From positions 186,001 through 250,000 of the forward strand of contig NZ_FRAM01000003.1 in NCBI RefSeq assembly GCF_900142325.1: 64,000 bases of DNA. The letters are read 5' to 3'. The notes beneath the pieces were generated by a model. That model was not told where the DNA came from, did not search any database, and was given only the letters and a program-made list of their open reading frames with translations. This document shows positions 25,198-34,130 of the stretch, in pieces (position 1 is the stretch's first letter; every line of letters begins with the position of its first letter). Made by a program: the position numbers and the translations under genes. The DNA comes from Epilithonimonas mollis. GTDB lineage: Bacteria; Bacteroidota; Bacteroidia; Flavobacteriales; Weeksellaceae.

Positions 25198-25227
25198 AAA
25201 AAAGCACATCAATTGAGTGCTTTTTTT
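25197..25227 (-). terminator. Terminator of the T9SS-sorted M1 peptidase gene
   Basis: AAAAAAAGCAC (25197-25207) pairs with GTGCTTTTTTT (25217-25227), with T-runs on both strands. It directly precedes the kbl promoter box. Confidence 0.75.
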
Positions 25228-25256
25228 AACTTTTTTATGTTTTGGTTATATTGAAT

Positions 25257-27197
25257 TTATTCTTTAATGATTTTAAAAGACTGGTCATTAAATTTCAAAA
25301 TATAATTTCCTTTAGCAAAATTTGAAATACTGATTTCAGAATCTTTATTTGCAGTTCCTTTCTTGATTAATTTACCATCAACAGAAAATATTTCGTAGTC
25401 TGTAGCTTTTTCCAAACCTGTAATTTTGATGAATGATTTTGCCGGATTTGGATAAACATTCAGCTTTTCTTTGCTGATATCAGTCACGGCTAATGTATTA
25501 TCTTTTGTAACGGTAGAACCTTTTGTAATGATTTGATTTTCATAATTGAATGTTACATTGGTCACGGTAAACCCAACGTCTTGCGTAAAATACTGATTGT
25601 TGGACGTATGATTTAATACAAAATAAGCGGTCTGACCACCTGAACCTGAAACCCTGATCGGAAGCGGCATTTCAAAAAAACTAACAGTAGAGCTACTTCT
25701 TGTCTGCCCAACCCGGAAAGTCAATTTTTTAGAAGCCGAATTCTGGGTCCATCTGATCTGGTAACTGGGATAACCTTCTCCATAGATCCAGTCTTTGAAA
25801 AACTCTGTAAAATCTTTTCCGGTATAGGCGCTTAGAAAATCTCTAAAATCATTAGTTTTGACATAATTGTAGGCAAAGGCCGGATTGTCTTGGTATGCTT
25901 TAATAGCCGAATAGAATTGGTCTTCACCAAGAATCCATTTGATCATTCGTAAAACAAATCCACCTTTAGCATAAGTTAATCTACCATCAAAAACTCTCCC
26001 TATATTACTCAACCCAGAATCAGGTACATAAACACTTCCACCTGGGTCACTGGTAATATCACTAATTTCGCCTGCGAGATAATTTTGAAACTGAGCAGGA
26101 CTCATCAATAATTTTTCATAAGTCAAATGTTCTCCGAATGTCGCAAAACCTTCGTTGAGCCAGATATCGTTCCACGCTCCACACGTCAGCTTGTCACCGA
26201 ACCATTGATGCGCCAACTCATGGCATATAAGCCCTTCGCCAAAATTGACCATCGAGGTCATTGTAGCATGCTCCATACCTCCACCCCAATTGAATTGCAT
26301 GTGCCCGTACTTCTCATTCCTGTACGGATAAAGCCCGAATTTATCTTCAAAATTCTGCATGCAGCTTGTCGTCCAGTCCAGGCTTGCCTGTGTATTTGCA
26401 GTTGCATATTCGGGGTATACATAATTCAGGAAAGGAAAAGAACTGCCTGTAGTGGTAATGGTAGAATTCATCTTTGTATAATTCGCAATTCCTAAAGCAA
26501 AAAGATAGGCCGGAATTGGGTAATTGGTTTGCCAATAGGTAAGTTTTTTACCATTAGATAAAATAGTTTCAGACATCAGCTTTCCATTTGACCCTACAGT
26601 ATACTCAGAAGGCGTGGTCACCTTGACGTCCATCTTTTCTATTTTGTCATTCATGCTTTGTTTTGTTGGCCACCAGCCTTTTGCACCATAAGGCTCAGAT
26701 AAAGTTGCCAATACAGGATCGCCAGCAGGTGTAAATCCAGCTTCAAAACTGGCGAATGCACCACTGCTATCAGGAACGCCACTATAAGTGATAGCCAAGG
26801 AGTCTTTTACATTGGCAGCGATTGGTACAGGAAAATTAATTTTAATTTCATCTGTATTTAACTGCTGAAAAGTCAGATTCTGACCATGATATTTAACATT
26901 AGAAACCGTAAGGTTCTTTGCGAGATCAAAATAAATACTACTGGAATTTGATAACATCTTGAAATGTGAAGTCATCGTTCCAGAGACAAACTGCTCTGTG
27001 GGATCAAGATCCAATTCCATTCTTACATACTGTAAATCATAATTCAATGTGTTGGGATTAACATTATAATCAAGGATTGATCGGGAAGCTGCTTTTTTTT
27101 CAGATTCTATCAGCCCTTTTCTGTCAATATTATGATTCTGACCAAATAAGTTACCAATTGTTACAAACAAAACCAGTAAATTATAAAATTGTTTCAT
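25257..27197 (-). CDS. Secreted M1 family metallopeptidase with T9SS type A sorting domain
   Basis: The protein has 646 residues with a signal peptide of about 19 residues (ending NLFGQ). The M1 core has GGMEH (306-310), HELAH (His326, Glu327, His330) and the third ligand Glu349 in WLNEGFATFGEH. The C-terminal 80 residues form a Por sorting domain (KLNVYPNPAKSFIKITGLE to SFKIIKE). This shows export through the type IX system and cell-surface attachment or release. It is shorter than the M1 enzyme at 13.0-15.6 kb because the helical C-terminal domain is absent. The probable role is extracellular aminopeptidase in peptide nutrition. Confidence 0.93.
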   Translation of the reverse strand: MKQFYNLLVLFVTIGNLFGQNHNIDRKGLIESEKKAASRSILDYNVNPNTLNYDLQYVRMELDLDPTEQFVSGTMTSHFKMLSNSSSIYFDLAKNLTVSNVKYHGQNLTFQQLNTDEIKINFPVPIAANVKDSLAITYSGVPDSSGAFASFEAGFTPAGDPVLATLSEPYGAKGWWPTKQSMNDKIEKMDVKVTTPSEYTVGSNGKLMSETILSNGKKLTYWQTNYPIPAYLFALGIANYTKMNSTITTTGSSFPFLNYVYPEYATANTQASLDWTTSCMQNFEDKFGLYPYRNEKYGHMQFNWGGGMEHATMTSMVNFGEGLICHELAHQWFGDKLTCGAWNDIWLNEGFATFGEHLTYEKLLMSPAQFQNYLAGEISDITSDPGGSVYVPDSGLSNIGRVFDGRLTYAKGGFVLRMIKWILGEDQFYSAIKAYQDNPAFAYNYVKTNDFRDFLSAYTGKDFTEFFKDWIYGEGYPSYQIRWTQNSASKKLTFRVGQTRSSSTVSFFEMPLPIRVSGSGGQTAYFVLNHTSNNQYFTQDVGFTVTNVTFNYENQIITKGSTVTKDNTLAVTDISKEKLNVYPNPAKSFIKITGLEKATDYEIFSVDGKLIKKGTANKDSEISISNFAKGNYILKFNDQSFKIIKE

Positions 27198-27213
27198 TAT
27201 TATAAATTTGATT

Positions 27214-27221
27214 CAAATCTA
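27214..27221 (-). promoter_or_regulatory. TAnnTTTG -7 box for the T9SS-sorted M1 peptidase
   Basis: On the minus strand this reads TAGATTTG, 16 bases upstream of the ATG. It sits just downstream of the dacB terminator. Confidence 0.55.
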
Positions 27222-27226
27222 CAAAA

Positions 27227-27253
27227 AAAACTCATCCCGGCGAGATGAGTTTT
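27227..27253 (-). terminator. Terminator of dacB
   Basis: AAAACTCATC (27227-27236) pairs with GATGAGTTTT (27244-27253). On the minus strand further T residues follow. Confidence 0.8.
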
Positions 27254-27274
27254 AAATTTATAAAAGATTGACTA

Positions 27275-28729
27275 TTACAAATCTAAAGTCGGATCCAGCA
27301 ATTGCTCCATTCTGTCTTTCACCTGACTTACAGATCCCGAGAATTTGTTGATTAGTAAAGAAAAGGCAAGTGTCCTGTTATTTCTGGTTTTGATATATCC
27401 GGCAAGACATTTCACACCGTTTAGCGTCCCTGTTTTGGCAAAAATCTGTCCGTTGGAATTCAGAAGAAACATATGTTTCAAAGTTCCAGATTGTCCTGCG
27501 ATTGGCAAAGATTCGAAATATTCTTTGTAATAGGGCGACTTCATCATTTTAGCCAAAAACTTAACCTGCGAAATTGGTGTCACGGTATGGGCCTTTGATA
27601 ATCCGCTTCCGTCCATATAGTTAAGACCGTTCAGATCAAAACCGATGGATTGCAAATGATCTTTCACAACGGTTCTTCCTGATTCTATCGTCTGATCTCC
27701 TAACTTATGAAAACCGTTAGCTTTTAACAATGCTTCCGCATAGTTGTTATCACTTCTTTGATTGGTATAATTGATTATCTCTGTCAGAGTTGGAGATTTG
27801 TAAACCGTAAGCACTTCTCTGGGTTCCGGTTCTCTGTCGACTATTTTCGGCGCAACTTTTCCAGAAACGGTAATCTTATTTTTCACCAGACTTTCTCTTA
27901 GCTTATTGGCTAAAAAAGCAGGTGGTTCAGCTACTTTTGTCGTTACCCAGCTTCCTTCAAACTTATCGGCGTAAACCAGTTTGTTAGCATATGGCGAAAC
28001 ATAAAAATACTTTTTTTGCTGATTAAAAGGATTATTGGATTGGTTAATAATCAGTTTTTCATTCCTCGGGTCGATATCCTTTGTGGTTCCTACAGGAAGA
28101 AAATAATTTTTTTGCTCCAGCCAGACTATATTCTGTGGAAGTTCGGTTTTATTCTCCTTGAAGATTGCAGTCTGAATAATGATATCACCAGTAATTTTTT
28201 TAATTCCTTTCTCCCGGATTGCATCCAGATATTGGCTGACAATCTGTGTATAGCTGGCGGCACCACCTCTGTTTCCGCCCAAAGAAGGATCACCGCTTCC
28301 TACAATATAAAGATTCCCTGTAAGGATGCCGTCTGCGTCTATACTGCCCGAGTATTCCAGTTGTGTGTTCCATCTGTACTGCGTCCCTAATAGAGAAAAT
28401 GCCGTTTCCGTCGTTAATAATTTAGTTGTAGAAGCCGGGATCAACGGAGCTGTTTCGTTATAAGCCGTCACAATTTTTTCAGTTTTTGGATCATAAACTA
28501 CAAATCCCCAGTTGGCATTCCTCAGAACCGGGTCTGTAAACATCTTATTGATATTGAATTCAATTTGATCTTTCGGAGAAAGCAGCGCCTTTTCTGCCGT
28601 TATATCTTTTACAAGCCCCTGATTTTCTGAAACCTGAGGAAAACTTGAAACTGCGACGCTTCCTTGCGAAAAAATAACTGAGGAAATACCAATCGTGATG
28701 ATTGAAAAGTAATTTCTTAATTTATTCAT
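27275..28729 (-). CDS. dacB: D-alanyl-D-alanine carboxypeptidase/endopeptidase (PBP4, peptidase S13)
   Basis: The protein has 484 residues from the ATG at 28729; a TTG two codons upstream is less likely. A signal peptide of about 21 residues leads into the penicillin-binding fold with the three S13 motifs: SxxK in PASTTKLLTTE (Ser100, Lys103), SDN in RSDNNYAEALL and KTG in AKTGTLNGV. The long insert between SxxK and SDN is typical of PBP4. The enzyme trims D-Ala from peptidoglycan stem peptides and cuts cross-links in the periplasm. It is transcribed alone. Confidence 0.93.
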   Translation of the reverse strand: MNKLRNYFSIITIGISSVIFSQGSVAVSSFPQVSENQGLVKDITAEKALLSPKDQIEFNINKMFTDPVLRNANWGFVVYDPKTEKIVTAYNETAPLIPASTTKLLTTETAFSLLGTQYRWNTQLEYSGSIDADGILTGNLYIVGSGDPSLGGNRGGAASYTQIVSQYLDAIREKGIKKITGDIIIQTAIFKENKTELPQNIVWLEQKNYFLPVGTTKDIDPRNEKLIINQSNNPFNQQKKYFYVSPYANKLVYADKFEGSWVTTKVAEPPAFLANKLRESLVKNKITVSGKVAPKIVDREPEPREVLTVYKSPTLTEIINYTNQRSDNNYAEALLKANGFHKLGDQTIESGRTVVKDHLQSIGFDLNGLNYMDGSGLSKAHTVTPISQVKFLAKMMKSPYYKEYFESLPIAGQSGTLKHMFLLNSNGQIFAKTGTLNGVKCLAGYIKTRNNRTLAFSLLINKFSGSVSQVKDRMEQLLDPTLDL

Positions 28730-28879
28730 TCTCAAAAGAATTAGAATTTTGTTGAATTATTTTTAATAAAGGGTGTTGAATAAGCAACCTTACTCTCAAA
28801 ACGTAGTAAAATTAGAGATTATTGCTATAGATTTTACGGTTAACCGTAATAAAAGATTCAAAATTCAGTTAAAAAAAAG

Positions 28880-31330
28880 TTAAAAATCAACAAACACATC
28901 TTTCTTTACGGATTTATAAGCTGTAATTTCATCAAATTCATCAAATGATTTCAGGAGTAATTCTTTATAGATTCTGTAGTTTCTGTTTTTTGGAAATTTT
29001 AGAAGAACCTGATACTGATAAAGGTTATTAAGCCTTGCTATAGGGGATTTTTCAGGCCCGAGAATGCATTCTTCCGGAATATATTTTCTGAAAATCGATC
29101 CGAGAAACTGCGATGCACGGTTGACTTTATCTTCTTTTCTGTGTTTCAGCTCGATCATTATCAATTTCACAAAAGGCGGATAAAGGAATTTTTTTCTTTC
29201 ATCAAGAAAATACTGATAAGTCTCTTTAATATTCTGATTTTTAATCAACTCAAAAACCGAGTGCAGCGGATTATAAGTCTGAATCAGAATTTTTCCTTTC
29301 CCGGAAATGCGCCCTGCTCGTCCTGCAACTTGAGTGATCAACTGATAAGCCCTTTCCTCTGCACGGAAATCCTGAACATGAATCATAGAATCTGCCTTTG
29401 GAATCGCGACCAATTCTATATTGTCAAAATCCAGGCCTTTGGAAATCATCTGTGTTCCGACCAGGATGTCCGTTTCCCCATTTTCCAGCTTTTCATAGAG
29501 TTTTTCGTAGGCAAATTTCTTACGCATCGAGTCCACATCCATCCTGTCCACTTCCGAATCAGAAAAAATTTTCTGCACTTCTTCCTCGATTTGTTCCACA
29601 CCGATTCCTCTTGTATTCAGATTATCACTGTTACAGCTTGGGCAGGAGATCGGTTTGGAAGCACGGTGTCCGCAGTAATGGCATTTGAGTTCGTTGGAAG
29701 CTTTGTGATACGTCATCACGACATCACAATTACTGCAATAAGTCACATGGCCGCAGGTTTCACATTCGACAACATTGGCATATCCACGCCGGTTGTGAAG
29801 TATAATGGTTTGTTTTCTTTCTTCTAGCTGACGGTTGATTTCGTCAATCATTGTCTGACTGAAATTTCCGACGATTTTCTTCTGGTTTTGCGCTTCCTTG
29901 ATATCAATAATTTTGAATTCCGGCAAATCAACTTCCCCAAATCTTTCGTTCAGAACCACATAACGCAGCTTATCTTTCATCGCCAGATCATAGCTTTCCA
30001 AAGAAGGTGTTGCCGAACCAAGAATCAATCTGGATTGATAAAACTCCGCAAGCATCATCGCAGAATCTTTGGCATTGAAAAAGAAGCTCTGATCACGTTG
30101 TCGGTAAGCCGAATCGTGCTCCTCATCGACAATAATCAATCCCAGATTTTCATAAGGCAAAAACAAAGAATTCCTTGTCCCAATCAATATTTGAAGTTCA
30201 TTATTTTTGATTTTTTTCCAGACTTCTACCCTTTCAAAATCCGTCAGTTTATTATGATAAAATCCGAGTTTCTTGCCATATTTTTTCTCGAGTCGGATGG
30301 TGATTTGTTTAGTCAACGCAATCTCCGGCAACAGCAAAAGCACATTTTCTCCCGCAATTACGCAATCTTCAATTTTCTCAAGATAGATATGCGTTTTTCC
30401 CGATGAAGTCACGCCATGAAGCAACACATTTTTATCCTCTTCAAAAGCCTGATTAATTTCTAAAATCGCAGTTTTCTGAATATCCGTCAGTTCTTCAATC
30501 TCCTCGATTTTGCCTTCGTAAGATTCGATTCTGTATTTTTCAAGATAATATTCCTGAATCAATTTTTTTTCAATCAGAAGTTTAACCTGCGATTGATTAA
30601 AATTTCCTTCGTCAAAAATATCGGATTTTCTGACGGGTTTATCAGGATTTTCGGTTTCCTTATCCAAGAGCAATAGAAACAATTCCTGCTGTTTCTTTGC
30701 CTTTTTCAGACTTGAAATCACTTCCGCTAGATGAATTTTAATATTTAATTCGTCTCGGTTGATTCGCAAATACGCAACTTCTTTCGCCTTATATTTTTCA
30801 GTTATTTTTTCATCTACTGAAATATATCGTTCATCAATAAGTGCATTGATAGTTTTGATGATTTCTTTTTTGGGGATGAAAGCTTCAATCTCCTGCAAAT
30901 TCAGCATTTGTCGAACTTCCAAAGCTTGGAGAAGATAAGTTTCGTTCGCATCCAGATTTTGCCAGTCAATCGTTCTTTCGGATAATAACCGGACGTAAGT
31001 TTCGCTTTCTAATTTCAAAGAAGACGGAAACGCCAAACGGTAAATTTCGCCGAGATTACAGAGATAATAAGAGCTGAGCCAATTCCAGAATTCCAGTTGC
31101 TGTTGTGGAACAATCGGTTGATTATCCAATAAATTGATGATTTCTTTAGGAACAAAAGTTTCTTCAAAATCATTGAAAAGTTCTGCAACAATTCCTGTGT
31201 AAATTTTCTTCCCACGAAACGGAACCAAAACCCGCATTCCGACTTCAATTTTATCCAAAAAATCTGCTGGAACTTTGTACGTAAAAGTTCCTTTGAGATT
31301 GAGCGGAAGGATAATTTGAGCGAATTGCAA
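28880..31330 (-). CDS. priA: Primosomal protein N' (PriA helicase)
   Basis: The protein has 816 residues. Order of domains: N-terminal DNA-binding domain (FAQIILPLNLKGTFTYKVP), winged helix, DEAH-type helicase (Walker A in LLHGVTSSGKTHIYLE, Walker B in IIVDEEHDSAYRQ), the PriA-specific Cys cluster for two zinc ions (VECETCGHVTYCSNCDV and CHYCGHRASKPISCPSC), and helicase motif VI (ITQVAGRAGR). PriA reloads the replisome at stalled forks. The start appears to be a TTG at 31330: an in-frame stop lies 11 codons upstream and no ATG falls between, while the N-terminal motif begins immediately after. It lies 13 bases downstream of an uncharacterised gene on the same strand. Confidence 0.95.
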   Translation of the reverse strand: MQFAQIILPLNLKGTFTYKVPADFLDKIEVGMRVLVPFRGKKIYTGIVAELFNDFEETFVPKEIINLLDNQPIVPQQQLEFWNWLSSYYLCNLGEIYRLAFPSSLKLESETYVRLLSERTIDWQNLDANETYLLQALEVRQMLNLQEIEAFIPKKEIIKTINALIDERYISVDEKITEKYKAKEVAYLRINRDELNIKIHLAEVISSLKKAKKQQELFLLLLDKETENPDKPVRKSDIFDEGNFNQSQVKLLIEKKLIQEYYLEKYRIESYEGKIEEIEELTDIQKTAILEINQAFEEDKNVLLHGVTSSGKTHIYLEKIEDCVIAGENVLLLLPEIALTKQITIRLEKKYGKKLGFYHNKLTDFERVEVWKKIKNNELQILIGTRNSLFLPYENLGLIIVDEEHDSAYRQRDQSFFFNAKDSAMMLAEFYQSRLILGSATPSLESYDLAMKDKLRYVVLNERFGEVDLPEFKIIDIKEAQNQKKIVGNFSQTMIDEINRQLEERKQTIILHNRRGYANVVECETCGHVTYCSNCDVVMTYHKASNELKCHYCGHRASKPISCPSCNSDNLNTRGIGVEQIEEEVQKIFSDSEVDRMDVDSMRKKFAYEKLYEKLENGETDILVGTQMISKGLDFDNIELVAIPKADSMIHVQDFRAEERAYQLITQVAGRAGRISGKGKILIQTYNPLHSVFELIKNQNIKETYQYFLDERKKFLYPPFVKLIMIELKHRKEDKVNRASQFLGSIFRKYIPEECILGPEKSPIARLNNLYQYQVLLKFPKNRNYRIYKELLLKSFDEFDEITAYKSVKKDVFVDF

Positions 31331-31343
31331 TGTTGTGATATTT

Positions 31344-31928
31344 TTAAATGACTAAATGACCAGATTTTATGTAGGTCAATTCAGAACGTTTAATAAATTC
31401 TTCTAATGATGTTTTTTTATTTGCATTTTTATTAGTCAATTCAAAATAATACACTTGTGGATTTGCAAATCCAGAACGAAAATTCCAAAATCTAAATCTC
31501 TTAATTGTAGGATTTTTATTTAAAAACTTAAGTTCCTCTAGATTTGAAATATTGAATGAATCATTTTTCTGAAGATTATAGAAAAACTTTTTCTCATCTG
31601 TTAATTTATCAAATTCATCTTTGGAAAAAATTTCATTATTTTCTCCAGTTCCTATCAATAATTGTGGATAAAAAATCCCTAACGTAAAAATAGGTAGATA
31701 ATCAGAAGAGCAATAAACTATTAATGTTTTATTATCGAAAAGAATTTCTGAATTACTTTTTACTAAAATTTCGGAATTAAATCTTGAATAATTTTCTTTC
31801 TTATATTTTTTTTCAAAAATTTGTTCAGCCCAATAATTTTCTTGCTCTCCTTGATTTTTAAATTCTCTTTTTTGAGAAAAACCAATGAAAAACATTAAGA
31901 GAAAAAGTAATATAAAAAATCTTTTCAT
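31344..31928 (-). CDS. Exported protein of unknown function
   Basis: The protein has 194 residues. The first 18 form a clear signal peptide (MKRFFILLFLLMFFIGFSQ). The mature part is rich in Asn, Lys, Phe and Glu, with no motif I recognise. The gene is visibly more AT-rich than its neighbours. It is wedged 8 bases downstream of the ABC ATPase gene and 13 bases upstream of priA, so it is cotranscribed with both, although none of the three has an obvious shared task. It may be a lineage-specific insertion into an older operon. Confidence 0.7.
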   Translation of the reverse strand: MKRFFILLFLLMFFIGFSQKREFKNQGEQENYWAEQIFEKKYKKENYSRFNSEILVKSNSEILFDNKTLIVYCSSDYLPIFTLGIFYPQLLIGTGENNEIFSKDEFDKLTDEKKFFYNLQKNDSFNISNLEELKFLNKNPTIKRFRFWNFRSGFANPQVYYFELTNKNANKKTSLEEFIKRSELTYIKSGHLVI

Positions 31929-31936
31929 CTCAATAA

Positions 31937-32632
31937 CTAACCCGTATAACTCTGGAAAGCCTCTTCCAAGCTTCCAAACTTCCCTTTGAACTCAGAAATT
32001 GGAGAATCCTGTAATATTTTTCCTTGATGAATCAAAATCACACGCGAACAAAGTGCTTCGACTTCCTGCATAATATGCGTGGACAAAATCACAGTTTTTT
32101 CTTTTCCGATTTCTTTGATCACATTTCGGATTTCTACGATTTGATTGGGGTCGAGTCCATTTGTTGGTTCATCGAGAATCAATAAATCCGGTTCGTGAAG
32201 AATGGCTTGAGCCAAACCAACTCTTTGTTTGTAACCTTTGGAAAGTTGCAGGATTTTCTTTGACTTTTCAGGTGTAATCCCAACCAAACCGATTACTTCT
32301 TCCACTCTTTCTTTTCTGATATGATGAAGATTCGCCACAAACTGCAGGTATTCTTTCACAAACATCTCATTATAGAGCGGATTATTTTCCGGCAGGAAAC
32401 CGATTTTCTTTTTGGATTCGATATCGTTTTCTGTAATGTTTTTGTCGTCCAGAAGAATTTCGCCTTCATCGATTTTCAGGACACCTGTGATGGATTTCAT
32501 CAGCGTAGATTTTCCTGCACCATTGGGGCCGAGTAGTCCGATAATTTCATTATTTGAAATCGTGATATTGATACCGTCGAGCGCAATCTGCTCTCCGAAT
32601 TTCTTGGTAAGTCCTGAGATTTTTAAAGACAT
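31937..32632 (-). CDS. ABC transporter ATP-binding protein (GldA-like)
   Basis: The protein has 231 residues with a complete nucleotide-binding domain: Walker A GPNGAGKST (36-44), Q-loop-type region in GFLPENNPLY, signature LSKGYKQRVGLAQ, Walker B LLILDEPTNGLDPNQ and the switch His in LSTHIMQEVEAL. The sequence closely resembles ATPases of ABC-2 exporters such as GldA of the gliding machinery, from which it differs by a shorter C-terminus. No permease gene is adjacent, so its membrane partner is encoded elsewhere. It might also energise the orphan ABC-2 permease at 38.3-39.5 kb, which lacks an ATPase; that is speculation. Confidence 0.88.
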   Translation of the reverse strand: MSLKISGLTKKFGEQIALDGINITISNNEIIGLLGPNGAGKSTLMKSITGVLKIDEGEILLDDKNITENDIESKKKIGFLPENNPLYNEMFVKEYLQFVANLHHIRKERVEEVIGLVGITPEKSKKILQLSKGYKQRVGLAQAILHEPDLLILDEPTNGLDPNQIVEIRNVIKEIGKEKTVILSTHIMQEVEALCSRVILIHQGKILQDSPISEFKGKFGSLEEAFQSYTG

Positions 32633-32675
32633 TGATTGTGTTATAAATGATCATTAATAATTGACAATTGATTTA

Positions 32676-32683
32676 CAAAAATA
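32676..32683 (-). promoter_or_regulatory. TAnnTTTG -7 box for the ABC ATPase-priA unit
   Basis: On the minus strand this reads TATTTTTG, about 43 bases upstream of the ABC ATPase start. Confidence 0.5.
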
Positions 32684-32716
32684 TGAAAATTGATTGGTTT
32701 TATTTTAATGTAATGT

Positions 32717-32810
32717 GTAACAGTCTGTGTAGACCTCTTATTGTCTACTTAGCTGGGGTAACAGTTTGCTCAATTAGGGTTATTCACTATTCTTCGGATT
32801 TTTTGTAACA
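32717..32810 (+). promoter_or_regulatory. Candidate regulatory region of the ECF sigma gene: GTAACA repeats and an inverted repeat
   Basis: GTAACAGT occurs at 32717-32724 and 32758-32765, and GTAACA at 32805-32810. Between the first two lies an inverted repeat GTAGAC-N8-GTCTAC (32729-32748). No TAnnTTTG box precedes the sigma gene. GTAAC-like -35 elements are used by ECF sigma factors in other bacteria, so autoregulated transcription is plausible but inferred. Confidence 0.4.
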
Positions 32811-32851
32811 AATTTTATTTATTATTACTAACCCAACAGAGTTAAACAATA

Positions 32852-33349
32852 ATGCAGTCATCTGAGAAAGAATTTTTAGCGAAAATCGAGAAACATAAAG
32901 GGATCATCTTCAAGATTTCCAAGATGTATATGGATAATCGTGATGACCAGAACGACCTTTTTCAGGAGATTGTCTATCAGGTGTGGAAGTCTTTTTCAAG
33001 CTTCGAAGGGAAAAGTGAATTCTCGACCTGGCTATATAGAATTGCGCTCAACACTGCAATTATATTCCTGAAATCTGAAAAACGACGGAACTTCATCCAG
33101 AATGATGATGTCTCGCTGTATAAAATCAAAGAAGAAGAATACAACCACGAAGACGAGCAAAAACTGAAAGTCATGTACGAATCCATCCAAAAACTGAATC
33201 CCATTGACAAAGCTCTAATCTTCTATTATCTGGAAGACTTTTCCGGAAGAGAAATGGCGGAACAGATGGGAATATCGGAGGGAAACGCCAGAGTAAAGCT
33301 GAACCGTGCAAAAGAGAAATTAAAAGAGTTAATTCAAGACAAAAGATAA
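32852..33349 (+). CDS. RNA polymerase ECF-type sigma factor
   Basis: The protein has 165 residues. Region 2 appears as DLFQEIVYQVWKSFSSFEGKSEFSTWLYRIALN and region 4 as LEDFSGREMAEQMGISEGNARVKLNRAKEKL; regions 1.1 and 3 are absent, as in ECF sigma factors. It would direct RNA polymerase to a small regulon. The next gene on the strand encodes a membrane protein and may be its antagonist, but the two are separated by a 116-base gap filled mainly by a 7-bp repeat. The start ATG at 32852 gives the normal N-terminus. Confidence 0.93.
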   Translation: MQSSEKEFLAKIEKHKGIIFKISKMYMDNRDDQNDLFQEIVYQVWKSFSSFEGKSEFSTWLYRIALNTAIIFLKSEKRRNFIQNDDVSLYKIKEEEYNHEDEQKLKVMYESIQKLNPIDKALIFYYLEDFSGREMAEQMGISEGNARVKLNRAKEKLKELIQDKR

Positions 33350-33378
33350 AACCCCTCGACTCCACTCAGACTGACAGC
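33350..33378. repeat. Short dispersed-type intergenic motif
   Basis: The stretch after the sigma factor stop reads ACCCCTCGACTCCACTCAGA followed by CTGACAG. I recall closely related strings (CTCGACTCCGCTC...TGACA) as common intergenic repeats in flavobacteria, but its copy number in this genome is not visible. It directly abuts the 7-bp microsatellite. Confidence 0.35.
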
Positions 33379-33461
33379 CATCAACTATCAACCATCAACT
33401 ATCAACTATCAACTATCAACTATCAACTATCAACTATCAACTATCAACTATCAACTATCAA
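33379..33461. repeat. Heptanucleotide microsatellite, (TATCAAC)n
   Basis: There are eleven tandem 7-bp units from 33379 to 33455 (nine TATCAAC and two CATCAAC) plus a partial twelfth unit ending just before the ATG at 33466. It occupies the leader of the membrane protein gene. A unit of 7 bp is prone to slippage in multiples that change spacing, so copy number is likely to differ among strains. Confidence 0.9.
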
Positions 33462-33465
33462 AGAT

Positions 33466-34062
33466 ATGGACTTAGATAATCTCAAATCATTATGGAATAA
33501 AGAAGATGTTTCCGAAACACCGGAGATCTCGCCGGAAAAACAGGGACAAATCCACCATCCTCTGGAAAGAATCCGTAAAAATATGCGTTATGAATTTTGG
33601 TCGACAATTGTGTTGCTTCCCATAATTTTGGTTGTCATTTGGTTTTTTCCAATTCCGTTCCGTTTCAGGCTCTATATAGATGTTCTGGTGGCATCTATGG
33701 CATTAGTGACTGCTTTTTTCTTCAGCAAGTTTTTTAAATTGTATAAGGAAATCAGCAACCCGACCTTAGGAACTTTGGACTCTCTGAAAGATCTGTTACA
33801 TCAATTTGAATTGAATAAACAATATTATTTGTCTTTCTATCTAAGTTTTGTGCCGTTTTTTGTCTGCGAAATCATCATCATTACAGAATCAATCCCATAC
33901 AGCCACGACTATACAGATGGACTTTTAGCTTTCAAATTCCTGCTTTCTATTCTGTTTGGTTTGTTTGCACTTTACTTCGCCGGAAACTGGTGGTTCAAAC
34001 ATTTCTACGGAAAATACATTGATAAAATTGAAAGTCTTGTAAAAGAAATGAAACAGAATTAA
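33466..34062 (+). CDS. Membrane protein following the ECF sigma gene, possible anti-sigma partner
   Basis: The protein has 198 residues. The N-terminal 40 residues are soluble and begin MDLDNLKSLWNKED, a start often seen in small Bacteroidota proteins encoded after ECF sigma genes. Four hydrophobic helices follow at about 45-62, 68-86, 120-140 and 150-170, then a basic C-terminal tail. No zinc-binding anti-sigma motif (HxxxCxxC) is present. A role in holding the sigma factor at the membrane is inferred only from position. The ATG lies 4 bases after the 7-bp repeat tract. Confidence 0.75.
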   Translation: MDLDNLKSLWNKEDVSETPEISPEKQGQIHHPLERIRKNMRYEFWSTIVLLPIILVVIWFFPIPFRFRLYIDVLVASMALVTAFFFSKFFKLYKEISNPTLGTLDSLKDLLHQFELNKQYYLSFYLSFVPFFVCEIIIITESIPYSHDYTDGLLAFKFLLSILFGLFALYFAGNWWFKHFYGKYIDKIESLVKEMKQN

Positions 34063-34071
34063 TATGGAAAT

Positions 34072-34098
34072 ACCTCGCAAAAAAATGCGGGGTTTTTA
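34072..34098 (+). terminator. Terminator of the sigma factor/membrane protein unit
   Basis: ACCTCGCA (34072-34079) pairs with TGCGGGGT (34086-34093, one G-U), followed by a T-run. Confidence 0.75.
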
Positions 34099-34130
34099 CT
34101 TTAAAATTCTTAAATTAGAAAAACTTCTCT

